In this document: in pieces, positions 44,401 through 59,400 of the stretch
How the letters are laid out: the number at the start of each line of letters is the position of its first letter
Position numbering within the stretch: the first letter of the stretch is position 1
Notes under the pieces: generated by a model
Seen by the model: the letters and a program-made list of their open reading frames with translations, nothing else
Told to the model about the DNA's origin: nothing
Databases searched by the model: none
Source: Albula goreensis
Lineage: Eukaryota; Chordata; Actinopteri; Albuliformes; Albulidae
Assembly: GCA_022829145.1 (NCBI GenBank)
Contig: CM040744.1
Span: 9,583,001 to 9,647,000, forward strand
Direction of reading: 5' to 3'
DNA length: 64,000 bases
Position numbers and translations under genes: made by a program

Positions 44401-47400
44401 GTACCAAGGTTGGCCTTCAGATTCCTGAATTACAAGAATGTTTTTTTAAATGTTTTTGCACTTTAATCAGATATGAGATATCAGGCCCTATTTTCAAAGT
44501 CATATGTCAACAGTCAGAAATTAGTCAATGCCCGATTCTCGCAACATTCGATTGTAGGGGCGCACCAGCAAAGTTTTCGGGAACACAAGTTCAAGGTGAT
44601 ACTTGACGCTACTGTGGCAGACACCACACGGACAAGTTCGCTGGGTTTCAACGGTTTATTGAGCCTGGCAAAAACCGGCAAATAATATCTGGTAAAATGG
44701 ACAGTGACCTGTCTCCAGTCCTGTGACACACTCGCCACCGGCAAAATGTGAAGGGGCAGAGATCGTGGGGCTGTTCTTATATACAGGTGGAGAGGTATTA
44801 GTTAATTTGAAGAAATTGGTATTGTCTGTGCTGAGGGGAAGTCTGTTGTTTGCTTGATATGTCTTCATTGCCAAGTCTGACACTATGACAATTCATGACA
44901 TACCAGACAAATTTCTGTTGAAATATTTTTATTAGAATTCAATTATTTGTGTTATTTTGGAATTTTTCAATGTACTACAATTTATTTGAGTTTTGCACTC
45001 CGAATAGACCCGCTTCTGAGACCCCTTAAGTGCAAGGATTTCACTTTGGACGAAAATGGCAATTTGGGCATTGAGCCTCATAATTTGAATGGTACTCCCA
45101 TTTGTTTTCTGAGGGCACTCCCAAACATTACGCTTCTACGCCCCTTTATTACGTCAGAGACGCAAGTGGCTTTGTGCTTCCGCATTTTTCCTGTTGTGGT
45201 GCTGGCGTGTTGCCAAAAATAACTTTGCGGGTGTCGTTGTGGTCAGGGCACTTGTTAAATCAGTCTTAGCATGTTGCATCTGCTGCCGAAAATCGGGTCC
45301 ATCTTGTTTTGGATCTAAAAGACTGAGCTTCACATATAAATCAGTGTTCACAATCTGTTAAAAGTAATTGAAAAACCATTTACACATACTTTGCAGTGTT
45401 ATCCCCCTTTTTTGTATATGTGTGTACATGCATGTACATTCATGAGATAACTAATGCCACATAGTGTCTGTAGTTTGTCATTCCTGATGTAATGTTTTAC
45501 TCTTATTGGCTCTCATTCTGTATCCAAGGCAACAACCAGCAATGTGTTCAGTAGTGATGAAAGGGGTGATGGAATTAAACACGAGGCTCGGGGTGGTCTT
45601 TGTCAACCACTTGTCTGAAGTGATAAGTTGAAAGCTAGCACTAGATCTTCATGTTGACAGTAATAAGCACTGTCTCTATCTTAAGTCTTATGAGAAGATG
45701 TTGTTTATTGTGAAGATGTTGTTTATTTCTTCTACCTGGATTGTTTCTGTCAGCTATAACATGTAGCTGGTGCAAGCAACAGGAACTGCTATTGGTTGAT
45801 TCTAAGACAGTCATGGTAATTGAAGTATGAATGAAAGAAGCTGAAGATGTAGAAAATGGTTTTAAGATATCATGGTGAAAATTCAATTTTACAGACTCAT
45901 TAAAATGTGAATTTTAATCAAGCAGAAAATGAGAAGATAAGTTGATCTTTACCCCTTTGGTAGGTTTCTCTTGAGGATCACTGCGGATCTGACAGTCAGT
46001 TGTTCAGAATTAGGTTTTCATTCCCTTTTAAAATGACATTCACCGTCTCTGTGAGCAATGTCTTAAATTTCCCACTGCAGAACTGTATAATTTTGTCCAA
46101 TAAAACAGAGTATATCTTGTGGCTCTCGGTGACAGTCTCTTTACCATTTATCTCTAAGAAGCACCAAGACAGAATTTGTTTTTGGGAAAACTCAATCAAC
46201 ACAAAAATTTAATTTACTGATGTTCATGTTGCCAGTTTTTGTTAAAAGGGATAGCAAAGGGACAACACACATATAAGTCTGTGTGGGTCTGCATTATGTA
46301 TTACATTTCATGAAAATATAAGTGATTCTTGTTTAATCAAAGGAACATGAGAATCTAGGAATCTTTCATTCTGTTACAGTAGAGCATTTCATCTATTTAC
46401 TTTTTTTCAAATGTCCTTCAAATACATATTTCCATTCAACTGAAAGCAGTCTCAAATTAATTCTAAGCATCAGCTGTAATAATACAGAAAGCGAGAGAGC
46501 GAGAGAGTGACTTACATGAGTAAGTAATTTGGGGTCCAAAGTTGTTTGCTTCACAGCTTCTGCTGTAGATTTCACATCTCCAGCCTCTTTGATAATCTGC
46601 TGGCTCTCAGCCTTGTTGATGGGGGTTGACCTTCCTGGCTGATGTTGAGTGGTTGGGATCTGTGGTCGCCCTGCTTCCTCTGTATTAGCAACTGCAGTTT
46701 TAGTGCAGCAGGACTTAACAGAGTCAGTAGCCTTTGATGCTAGGGCTGAGGAGATGATTTTCTGCTTTAGATCTTCCTTCGATTGTTCTTTTTGCTCTCC
46801 CTCTCTATTCAACGAGGCCCCTTTCTGCTCTGTGAAATGTTGATTGTCATAATACTTCTCGTAAGGCTGTCTGTAGGAGTTGGACACCATCAACAGCTTC
46901 TGATCCATGTACAAACCACGAGCATATTGTCCATAGTACAATGACTGAGCAAGCGCAGTTTGAGTCTGGGTCATAGCCAGCTGAAGCTGTGACTGGGAGC
47001 TTGGATTTGTTGTGTCTGATTTTTAGCATCTAAAAAATCAGCCTGCTCTTTCTCATCAGTTCCCTCCTTTGCTTCCTCCTTTTTGGGTTTTTCTTCATGC
47101 GTCGAGGTACTGTTAGGAAAAGTAGAGGTGTTTGGCTGCCCAGAATGCATGTATCCTGGGAGATAATATGAGTCGTATCCATGGTAGTAAGGGGACTGAG
47201 GTTCTTTTCCTGGAGCTACCTGGGGAGGGGTGGTCGGGAACCCCTTGACCGTACTCTCCTTGTTGGAGTCAGCGGACATGCTTGTTTTGGACCTCACTCC
47301 CTCAGAGCGACTATCCACTCCTCCATCGTCACCTGCATCAGATATGTCGGAGTATGCAGGGCTATTCGTCTTAGTGGTAGCACCATCTCCATTCGCAAGA

Positions 47401-50400
47401 GCACCACTGTCAAGCCTGGACGAGCTGCCGATGGAAGGGCTGGGCGCATTGTCGGTGAAAGTGTAAACCTTGTCTGCCTCTGCACGGATACTGGCCATGC
47501 GACTCTCTTGAGATTCCGACAGGCCGTTTGAAACATCCTGTTTGCTCAAGTGCTCCTTCAACAGACTCACAGGAAATTCTTTTCCGGCACCCTTTCCATC
47601 TTCCGACTTTAAGAGCTTGCTGTCTGATTTGGGGCTCCGGACCTCTTTACAAGCCCTGTCTTTTAGCCTGCGCTTCTCTTTCCTCCTATTGTCTTTGCAG
47701 GTGATCAGGGACGCGTTCACTAAACCTGGTTCTCCCATTATAGTCGACTTTGGCTTGATGGGTTTCAGAGGGGGGCTCTTTGCGGTAGTGTGGGCTGCGG
47801 CCGCAATCGAAGTTGTCCGTTGGGCTATGGCTCCTGTGGTGCTGGTGGTGAAGGCTGCCGTAGGAATAGCAATCAGCTTTGGGGGAGGAGGGGCTGGAGC
47901 GATGGGCCTGGTGGTCTTAGCTTTTGATGAGCATTTGTCACCTTTACCTTTTTTGCTCTTGTCACTCGCACCTTTTTTGTCAACCAGGCCTTCGGCTTCC
48001 AGCTTTGGCATCTCTGCCAATGAGTTCCTGTCAGTCACAAGACAGTTCTCAAGCACCACAGTCATGTTAGAGATAATCGGGAGGTTACTCAAGCTATCAA
48101 CGAGTCCTTTGGTCCCTGAATTCCTCCTGGTTTTAGAGCTTGTCACAGGACCGCCATCATTATTGAGCAGTGCTTTTCTGTTCTTTGGCACCCCTAACGT
48201 GCTCATCTTGCACAGAGAGCTTGCTTTCTTTGTAGAACCACAGTTGCTCTCTGTGCAGTCCAAGCTTATGTTGCTGAGGGACTCCTCACAGTCAGAAAAC
48301 CTTTCCTCGCTCTCTCCTTCAAACTCAATCTTGCGATCAATGTCCAAGTGGGCATGGGTCTGGTGGTAGCGAAGCCCATTGATATGCTTATACTTCTTGT
48401 TACAGTTGGGATGGGGGCAGTCTATCAATGTTGGTGACGAGCAGCCCTGGTCCAAGAACGTGGGGTCTGACTTCCCCTGCGGTGTGGAGGGTGCGCTTCT
48501 GGATTTTGCTCGAATTCTCTTTCCAGTTTTATTGTCCTCTGAAACCAGGGTCAGATCCAGATCTGCTGGTGGCTTGCTCTTACGTTTTCCTGACATAAGT
48601 GAGCCTGGCTTGATCTCCTCCACTGTAAAGAAAGGGGGCGTCTTGTAGCTGCTGATTAGATTTAGGCTTCCCCGTCGACCTTTGCCATGAATGGCCCCAC
48701 CACGGCTCTTGTGTGGCAATCCCCTCACCTTAGGGAAACCAGGCTCAACCCCAGGAATGTTGGGTATGGATAACCTCATGCGCTTCCCACGTCCACGTCC
48801 CCCCCGCATCTCACAGTCACTTGGTGATTCACAAAATCTGAAAAAAGATAATAATAACAGCTAGACATTTTCAACCAAGTTAAAAATGAGTAAAAACAAG
48901 TGATTTTCAATCTTTAAGTACAAATTAAATTAAAAAAGGATTTAATATTCTGTAATCTAATTATATTTTATCTTCCTGTCTGTCTGCATTGTGCAATCAG
49001 ACAACGTAATTGAAAAGTTCTCAAAAATTCTCATAAAATGTTTAGAACATCCAGTGCTGCAGGCCTGACTGTTAATGTTTCAATTAGGGTTGTGATTTTC
49101 AATTATTTTAATGTTCAGACATTATGTGGTTGTCAAGATCATTTGAAAAAAAAACACAAATACTTTCTCTTCAGAAATCACTCATATTGATCTATAGAGA
49201 CTTATTTTTGGAAGGTTCTTAAGCTCTCAATGAAAATAGATGCAGACTTATAAAAAATATTTTTTTTTCATGAATTAGTAAGCATTCAAAAAATTATCCA
49301 AGAACTGATTAGTTGTCACAGAGTACACATAAATTTGAATTTAGATGCTAAATACTAATTTCCACAATTATCTTAAGACATCACATAAAAATATTTTATT
49401 TTTGGATGGTGAATTGTGTATATCCATGGGAAGAACAGACTCTCCCCTTTCTGGTTATATAATATCTAACATAAAAGGATGATTTCTATTCATGGGCTCC
49501 ATCAAAGCATCAGTTAGCCTGATTAGTCAAATCTCTTTAATATTTATCACATCACACAAACATCCAATGTTCTTGTTCCTTGGCATAATGAATGGAACTG
49601 GAAATTTCAATTCCCAAGGTTAATAATAAGCATCGATAATGGACCCTGCATGTGCTGTACACTTTCCTTATTTTCCTAATGGATATTTGAAGTACAGGCG
49701 AAGTGGTTTAATTTTGAATAATATTAAAGTAAAATGATATGGACATATTGCATTGAAGTATTACCTGGGTGGGGCCCAGTCATGTCTGGTACAGTCCAAT
49801 AGAGTTCCAACGTAAGTCCGCTTTCTCCAGGTTACATTCACCACAAGGACACCTGTCAGACAAGCATCAGTTACATACAAAGACACAAAGGTATAACTTA
49901 AATGGGAGGGATTATTCAGTAAGTCCATAATGCAGTAAGGACAAAAATCATGTACAACTGGTGTCAAATTTTATTCATTCTCTCATTCTAAATGAAACAC
50001 ATGTGTAAAATTATAAATTACACATATCCAGTTTTCTCACATGAATTCTACAGGATAATTTGTTGAAGGACCTGTAATCAAATCCTATAGCTGAACAAAA
50101 CTGCCTTTTCATTGTGTGAGGTATTTGCAGCTGTTTTGCTGCCTGCCTTTCTTTCCTCTCTCGTCAGCTGCATACGGAACGAAACCTTCATAAAAATCTT
50201 TCTCCAGTGTGTAATCAAGATGGAGCAGCCAGGAGGAGAGGAGCCTTCCTCACATTCTGCTGTAAAACAGTGACACTCACCTTCTCATTTGCTGTTATTT
50301 CACATAATTGCTTTTGTTGGCAGGCAGCCAGCTTATGCTGAACCCTGGCGGGAGATGCTTAAAGCTTGGAGTCCAACCAGAGCTTTCATTTGGTCTCCAC

Positions 50401-53400
50401 AGATGAACCCACCAATCAATTCTCATCTCATTTGCATATACGTCCATCATGCCCACTTGTCAAAGCCTACAGTCACAATAGAGCTGAACATTTCATGTAA
50501 ATAGACGGAAGACATTTTCACAGATACACAGCTATCTTTTGCTGATTTCTCTACAAAACTCCTGAGACTTTGTAGGGGTTGACAAGCTGTTTTCAAAATG
50601 CAGCAAATTTGCAATGCAGGGGAGAAATAATATTTCTGCAAACACCATGAAAACACCCTATTCTATAAATAAAACTCCAAACAATTGTTTTCCACTTTTC
50701 TTTGCATTATTGTTTTTGTACATTACCCTCAGAGAAAGGATAAATTGAAACAAGAAAACACTATCCCAGTTTTCACAAATTAGTCAATAATGCTTTATAA
50801 ACTGCACTGATAAACATCTCACAAAGTCTAATGTACTGACAGTTTGCCCAGACTTGCATCCAAATTATGCTGAATTGGCATTGTGGAAATAAATACATAT
50901 TAGCTACTGCAGCAGAAAAATATATAATTGGAAAAAATACAGTCTGTTTGATATGCAATGTGTACTGCATGCATGTATTATACAAAATAAGGTAATTGAG
51001 TTTGAAAATAATTGATAAAAACCTATTTCCTGATTTTGTCAAGCACTGCTGAATCTCCAGTATTTCTCAAGGGGCAAGGAACCTTCATCATGGTTTCTGC
51101 AGTAACATTATGATAGTAGTACAGCTAAGCCACAGAACACTGCAGTTTGTCCGTAATTTCTTTTTTTCTTGTGTTCCACAACATTTCAAAGTCAGTATGG
51201 CCTGACAGTTTCTCTGTAATTTAACATCTGTTGCTTTACATCTGTTAATCATAATTAAGGTTAAACCACAATGTCACAGGATTGGATTCAGATTCAGGCA
51301 AAATGCACATGGTGGCTCCAAGCTGCCTGGAATTTCAGAAAAGCTTTGTCAACTTTTTATTCCTAAAAGCTTTGTTTATGGATTTGATTACTCTTCAAAC
51401 AGAAAGCTTTTCAGTGACCTCTGTCTTTTAGGTTATCCGAGTTACAATTTTTTCTTCTTTTCAAATGATGCACATGAAGGATTTTCAAAGAAAACAAAGC
51501 ATCTCAACAAGCATGTGACTGCATCCCCTCTTAATTCACGGCAAAAACAAAAGCGATGACCCCGAATGCAGTACCATATCAGGCAGTTCAATTGCAGGGA
51601 GAAATTTGATTTTTATCAGCTGAAAACCCCCAAGTGTCTCTCACATTTATCAAATTAACCTTTTATCTCAGCGATAGGTGGAACAATAAATCAGCCATGC
51701 TCACAATTAATTCACCTTAAATTGCTGGGATTTCAAAGCAAGCATTCTTTTGCAAGGGCTCCCTCCACAATGAGATCAACACAGATTAAAACAAATTGCT
51801 TTGGGTACAGAGGCACAAGCTCTTTCCCTGCTAAAGCTTCCATTGTTGCTCTTTTCTCCGGCAGAGACATGACTTCTTGTGACAGAATAGGTGAAAGCCA
51901 TCATGGAATAAATATCTGTGGGGATCCGTAAATCCGCTATTTGGAGGAATGAAGGATGAAATGAAAGGATATTTCTTGTCAGTGAATAGATATGACACAT
52001 GAATTTTTGAATCCTTCAAACAATACAGATAACAGATCGTGTTAAATTCAAACGTCAATGGCACCAAGCAAGGAAGTGCCCAAAAACAATGGGCTTCCCT
52101 CATCAATGTTATCTTGGTGATGCCAGGCTGGTGAGACCACTGCTGTGATGTTTGTCTACAATCACATGCAACATGCTATTGAGCACAGTGAAAAGAGCCA
52201 ACGGCGAGAGCTACATGTCAACATGGTTTAAGAGGTCATGCATTGTTCGTTGAAAATGAAAGTTCTCACGACACGAAAGCGGTTGACAGCGACACAAATG
52301 GTGATGATGAGTCTGTCATCACCTGAGCTGCGAATAGGAGGAAAATCAGGACCGGGGATGTGGGCTTCCTCTAGGCATGTTTTTGCTCTTCAAACGCTAA
52401 GGCAAACAACCTTAGCATCCATCAGATTACACTGTGTGTAATACTCAACGCAGGTGCCTTAATATCTACATTCATTACTTACAAATGCAAATCTAACCTT
52501 CCTTCTGAATATGCTGACAGCTTCAAACAGCCGGCATCAAACCCTTCCTTTCTCTGAGCTTCGCTGTTCTGAGAGAGGATCTCAGTAAAGTCATTCTAAA
52601 ACAGCTCTATTGTATTGAAATGTGAGCCTGCCAAAGGATCGCAAAGAGTTACCAATCTATTCACACATGTACGTTTTAGCTATATTTTTAGAAACCTTCA
52701 CTATCAGTTTTGGATATTGATCACTTTGGCTAGCTGATAATTCGTGACAGATTGTATAATATGCTTGAGTGTTCTTCAATGCATAATTATTATATCATCG
52801 TATTAGTCAGAGAGATTTTTTTGGAAAATATTGAGGGATGAAAAAACAGAATGCAGAGAACAAGGCCTTTGTGCCATTGGTATGTGAAAGGTCGGTCAAA
52901 GTCATTGCACTGTTGCCCGTCGTACAGCATGATCACAGCTAGCTAAATTGTAACCTGGCGAGAGGTGACTGTCAAACACACTCTGTTGATGATAGGCCAT
53001 GATCTGGGATACAATGAATCACACCATCTGGTCAAGAACAGCACATCATCAGCCTCAATCGCAGTCATTGTGTTTGCGCTGCCAGTTCCGTACTGCATGC
53101 CCAAATCAATGTATTACTGTGCAGTCAGGTTGCTTTCAATTACTGGAGCTGATGCAGGAATACCTGCTGTCTGTAAATGTACAGACAGTCCGTAAAACAG
53201 TATAATTCTGACTACTGTCCATTAATTCGCACTAAAGTTTAAATGTCTGTAAACTGTGGCAGAATTAAAATGAAACCAACTCACTGACCCTCAAACCATC
53301 ACACATGAAACCTCTCGATGTGTGCTGTACTACACAGCAAAGCTATTTTCCTACATATCCCTACTGATGGCTACTGGGGTCATTTATACACAGTCTGTAT

Positions 53401-56400
53401 TGATATTCTACATTTTTTCCATAAAAATACATTCTTCACCCTGCACTACCAACCCTTGCGAGCAATACAGCTCATAATTTTGTGAAAGCGTCGATTTTTC
53501 TCAAGTATTTATATTGTAATTTCAACCTGACTGAAAGAAAAATGAAGGATCCATGCTGTCACACTTACAAATAACACACATCAGTCCCTTTCATTTTGCA
53601 GGTTTAAACAGGCCAGGGAAACACTTGACTTGCTGAATCCTGCAGCACTGGCAGTTGCATTTTTAATATGCATTCATCAGCAGTTGGGCCTCAGTCAAGG
53701 ATGTTAAGAAGGTGCTCCGCAATTAGCATTCGCTCAATCAATATGCACTCAGTGTCTCTCCTGCCCTCAATCACTAGGTGATTCAGCCTCACTCCAGCTC
53801 CAAACGGCCAGTCTCCTGGCACAGTCGGCCGTCAGGGAGATCAAGCTTTTTCTCTTCAAAATCCGTATCCTTCTGAAAAAAGGACCTTTCTGAAACAGGG
53901 CAACCGTCAACACTGTTCTGAATCAAAACGAAGGCATTAAGCTAAATGCTAGCTTCAAACAAAGAATGGAAATGTGCATTCTGCTAAGAGATTAGAACAA
54001 AACATAATGAAGATGCAGCATCTACAGGGTTGTATACGACCACGCCCACCCCAATTCTTAGATGCCATATGGAGCCACCTTAAAGTGTCTTATGCATGAA
54101 GAAAAAGGGAGATCTAAACTAAACAAAATCAAGAAGGTTTGTATATCAAATTAATTCCAGTGTTGAACAGGAATTTATTTCATGCTGTGGTTTCCGTAGC
54201 GAAAACAAATTTAGGAAAGCTCTAAAATTCTCCAGATGGCAGACTATTGCCTTGGGATACGACAAATAGTTTTAAAAATGACAAAAGCTGGATTTCTCTG
54301 CATTTCTGTTCCTTCGCAACAGACGTTTTAAAGTGCAACTTTAAAGGTATACGAAATCTGCTTTTGTGTGAACTTACAAGCCCCACACGCCCCCATCCAC
54401 ATCCCCGGCTCCAGAGACGAGGCATGAAACATCAGTGGTTCGTTTAGCTTTCTGCACACGGACGGAAACGTGGCGAGTGTGCCATTTGCCTTGGCTGCGG
54501 CTGACACAGTTCATAAATCTCAGAGCAATCATTCCCTTCACCGTTGGAGCGTCTGAAAGAGTGGCAGCCTGCTTCGGCTCCCTGAGTTACAAGGGCACCG
54601 TTTACAAAAAGGAGCTCTGCAAGCCCTCGGGAATCACCTGTAAACAACAACAAAAAACACCTGTGCAGGCTGTACATTTCAACCAGCGGATACAGAGGTC
54701 AGCAGCAAGAGAGCAACATCTTCAGACCAGTAGAGAGCTGCTTCACCCTCAATCACGCATTCCCAGTGTTAGGGTGGCCTATATGCTAATGCTAATGCTG
54801 TGTACCGTAAATAAGAGGAAACAAAGGCAGTCTTTCAATATGGAACTGTTGCTATTCGGAATGCTCATAAGTTTAGTGTGAACCTATGGCAGGAAAATAG
54901 GATGACTGAATTTGGGGACAGAAAGAATCAAGTTAATCAGTTTATCAGGACCAGCTATGTAAATAGGGTGATTACACAACTGGTAATTAATATAGACACA
55001 AGTTTATTTAGCAGGGTAGACAAATAGTACCAATGCATTTCAAATAGCATATTTCATCAAAAAAAACACCACTATATTAAACAAAATCCATGTAAAATAT
55101 TACACATGCATTTCACAATGAACAGTGCATTTTAATGAACTGTGAATGATGATAATCTACAACTAAACTTATTCTTTAATCTTGGTAAGAGTACCTCAGG
55201 TAGGTCAAGCCTATCAGTGGAACGACTACTTACCTATGCCACTAATTAACGGACTGTTGAGGTCTGTCCAACATATTTTTGCCAAATTAAATGCCACATA
55301 AAAACTGTAAAGCAGCCAATATCATGAATAGACCATCAAGAAAGTGCTATTAAACTGGCATCAATGCCCTTCAGAATGAGTACCTTACCATCCCACAATC
55401 AGTAACCATGAAGCAAGATAATTGCCAAAATCTCAAAGCAGAAAAATCAAGCACTCTAATGAACCATAGCAAAATGCTGTTTTTAAGAACTTTGATTTTA
55501 CAAGTCCTTGATTTTATTTTTTCTAAATTTCCACAGAATTCCACAAGGGCCCTCAAAGAGACAAGCAGCATAAGTTCATCATTTCTTCCATTTAGCTGTA
55601 ATTTCTGAGTGTATTATATTAATTTCTTATAGTTATGCTTGTAAAGGGCACATTTCTCGGACTGCGGTGGGCAGTCATACAAACTTGTACCTTTGCAGTA
55701 ATGTAAGTATATGTAATTGTAATATTTAATGTAATACTTTTACTGGCTTGTGGTAATTGTGGTTATTTTATGTGAACTCCAATCTATCTGTCATCCGTCT
55801 GTCTTCTTACATAGATACAAACATAAACAAAAGAGAACAGCATTCAGCTACACACATGTAGAAGAGGACACAAAGATACAAAGTCTGGTAATTCTTTCCC
55901 ATAAGCACTATTGGCTCATGCGTTTTTCAAGTATTTTCTTTATATCCATCATAACTGCAAATAAGACGAGCCTGTGAGACATTTGGAAGGTAAAACCCTG
56001 TCTTTTCCTCCCTCTTATCACACAGAACAGTGAATTCTTCGGAAAGGAAGCCTTTGTTTTGAAAAGGCATTATGGTGACAAAGCTCTTCGTCTCTGACAG
56101 GGTCAAGTCAGCAGCGCTGGTTCCCATTCAATCAAACAAAGCATTCTCAAACAAGATGAATCCCTTACAAAAACATTTCTTTACCATCAGTGATTTCAGT
56201 TTCAAACATTTTTAAGCTTACTTGTAAAGTTGATGTATTATCTACTATGAGTAAAATGTTGTAGTTTAATTGTAACGAAGCCTTCCAGTTGTATGTCTAA
56301 CAGTTATATTATAGTTATTGTCTGTAGTATATTTTATTATCAACAACATCTCATAAATCATAATAGGTGGCTATCAGTCAATGTAATCCACTTTTCTCAA

Positions 56401-59400
56401 AATTAAAACTCAACATGTTTTTTTAAATCATATGATATTGATAGACACTTCAACAAATACATGTAAACATTCTAGGTCTATTTTAATGACTCCCAATTTC
56501 TCACAAATGAGATTTGTGTTTAGCATGGATCATTTTCAATAGATTATTTAATGAGCCTCATTTATAGAATCCCATACCACATTAAGCACATTAATAGCAG
56601 CACTATAGCTGATAAAGGAACATTGTGACATCATCATGTTTTGCAAATCGACCCACATATCCTTCAGTTACTCCCAAATTCTGCACCACTACAGACAGTG
56701 ATCTGTTTGATCCACAATGCTTTATGACTTAAATCACACATCTTGCAGCACTACAATTGTTTGGCCCGCATGTGTATCCTGAATTTCTGGAATACATAAT
56801 CAGAGTTTATTTTCCGGAATGAAAACATTCATGACACAATACGCTCCATTTTCAAGATTCCAAAAGTCCCTTGCTGGTACAAATATCTTTATCTATCAGG
56901 GTAAATTGTGTATATTGGTTATTTTGAGCAGTGCAGTGCTGCATGAAGCTGCTTGTGCCATAGCTTGCTCTGGGTGGATGGAGCTGGAGTAGTATGAGTC
57001 ATTTTGTGGGTATAGATTGGTGCAAAAGCATGGTACAGCTGATTTAAGGGCTCTGAAAACATGAGCCAAGATTTAATCAAACACACTTATTCTGTATAAA
57101 GGCATATTCAATTTAATCAAAATGGACTCCGGTCTCTTTAAGGGCGTATATAATTACGTAAGACCAGCCCTAGTGCTCTTATGTAGTCGCTGTGTGCTGA
57201 TAAAGATGTGGCTGGAAGGCAGGATGTGTTCTCAGAATAAAAGGGTCCAAAGTATGCTGATACATAAGTTAAAACCAGCAAAGCAATGCAAAAAAAAACT
57301 CTATACTGTAGTTATGGACCAGACATACACTGGAGGTGTTTAGGTTAATTATCTAAAATCACTGTTTCAACAAACTTCTTTTCAATGGGTCTTTAATTAA
57401 AATATAGTTATCTCATATGCTCACTGTAATTGAGTGAAATTGAAGTGAACAATGAAAATGTTTGTGTCTTTAATTTGTGGTAAATTTAAATATTAAATTT
57501 GTTCTGATCAGCTGTATTTAAAGAAACAAAGAGACTTCATGGATTTGGACCTGAATAAATCCCTAAGGGGTTTCTAAATCCCAAAGGGGTTTTACCTGCT
57601 GTGCTACAGAATTCCTGCTTTGGATTAGATAAAATGGCCGCTGAAAGCAAAGGCACAGCTTGACAAAGAGATTTTGTATATGATTTACTAGATGGAGACA
57701 TTAAAATGTGTATGTTTATGTCACAATACAGCAATGAGCAAATTAGATGATGGGAGCTACCAAGTCAGGCGGTGGACATTGATGAAGACACATTAAGAGG
57801 GACCGTACATATTCATTATTCAGAAAGCATCGCTAATCAAAGAGACATTATTTGTGCAAGGCCGGGAGCAGTTTCAGCGTATCAAAAGCAAAATGGAAAA
57901 AAAACAACACAGACCAGTTGGACTCAGAGGACAGATGACAAATGAGTAAATGTGTTCTTAGCATCAGCCAAGATTACTCAATACCATATGGCTACCTATA
58001 CTACTATAATATTAGCAAATATTCATATATAGCCAGCTGACGTACCCTGGCAACCTAAATATCTGTAATTTACATTGCAAACTACTTCAACCAATCGCAG
58101 GGTTTTCTTAGTCTTTGTGCACCAGGAAAAAAGTTTTGCATACACTAAATGCTTTAGTAAATCAAGCCCACAGTGGGCTGCCGTGAAGTGCTGCCTACAG
58201 ACTGACATTACTGTATGCATTTACCAGCGTTTATATCATACAATAAATCTTTGTTCACTGCTAATATAACATGGAATATAATTTTTCAATAAATGGTCGA
58301 ACATAGCTCTCTTAGATCTGTCCGTCTTGGAACAACCCAGTACAGAACTAATTCCTGGTATCACTGGATAATTCTGATGTAGAAGCAGTTCTTCTCAATT
58401 GACCATTTATGTGTTGCTACCACAGAAGTCACTAACAACAGCAGTCTTGAACAACAGCAGATTTCGTATAATGATTTACAGAAATTGGAAAGTGAAAGCC
58501 CATAGGAGCTTCTGTAATAGTAGTAGCCAGGCAGTGAATATACAACCCAAGTACAGTGTAGCTATCAACATCCGACAGCTAACTATCTTACAAAACTTAC
58601 AAGTGAGGTAACAAAGAGACATTCTGAAATTAAGGCCAAAAGACATCCTACCAGTACGCCATGGAAATTTAGGCTACAGCGACAACAAGAGACTTGTGTC
58701 CTCAAATACCAAATATTCCCCAGCCATTATGACTGAAATGGGTGCTCTGTTACGGGTGTGTGTTCTGGCTATGTATTTCTCCTAGTAAGTTCTCCTAATC
58801 CTTTATCATATTGCTACTGCTATTTAAATTTGTATAAACTGTAATTGTTGCATGAATATCCCATGACCATCATAAATGTACAATTGTTTTTAATATAAGT
58901 AGTGTTAGAATGAGGTACAATGGCGAGAAGAAAACATTATGGTTATAGGTGCAGGGCCTACTTTTCTTTAGAAATCAAATGATGGGCTACCGACTGACAC
59001 TTGCATAGCAGCTCCTTGCCACACCCATCCTAGTTTGGACACACCTCTATGCTGGTTGGGAGGTGTTAGGCAGTGAAATGCAACGGAACGTGGTAAACCA
59101 GTAAATAGCGTCATTGCATCTTGCTATTTATGACAATAATCATATTCCTTGGGTACAATTAATAAAAAATAGCCATAAAACATAAACGTAATCAAAAGTA
59201 AAAAGGTCATTTAAAGTATCAGTTCCACTAATATAAAATGATCATGATTATTTTTTAAGTTGCACACAGAAATTAGCAAGCAATCAGGCCAAAGCAAGAC
59301 AACCAGATGAACAGATTCACAACAGATGAACAGATTATTCTAAATTGATAAAACATCAGGAAATTGAAGTGCAAATGCAATATGTATATTTATACATGCA

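Noticed and set aside
46971-47025. Treating the stop after [12 protein letters not shown] as the real end of ZNF608
   Set aside because: Conserved ZNF608 sequence continues in the next frame and in four further exons with matching phases.
47542-48369. 275-codon plus-strand open frame
   Set aside because: Exactly antisense to the conserved ZNF608 central exon; hydrophobic composition is a mirror of Ser/Lys-rich codons.
54435-54881. 148-codon plus-strand frame in the ZNF608 intron
   Set aside because: No known domain, ends in AT-rich sequence; treated as a possible non-coding element instead.
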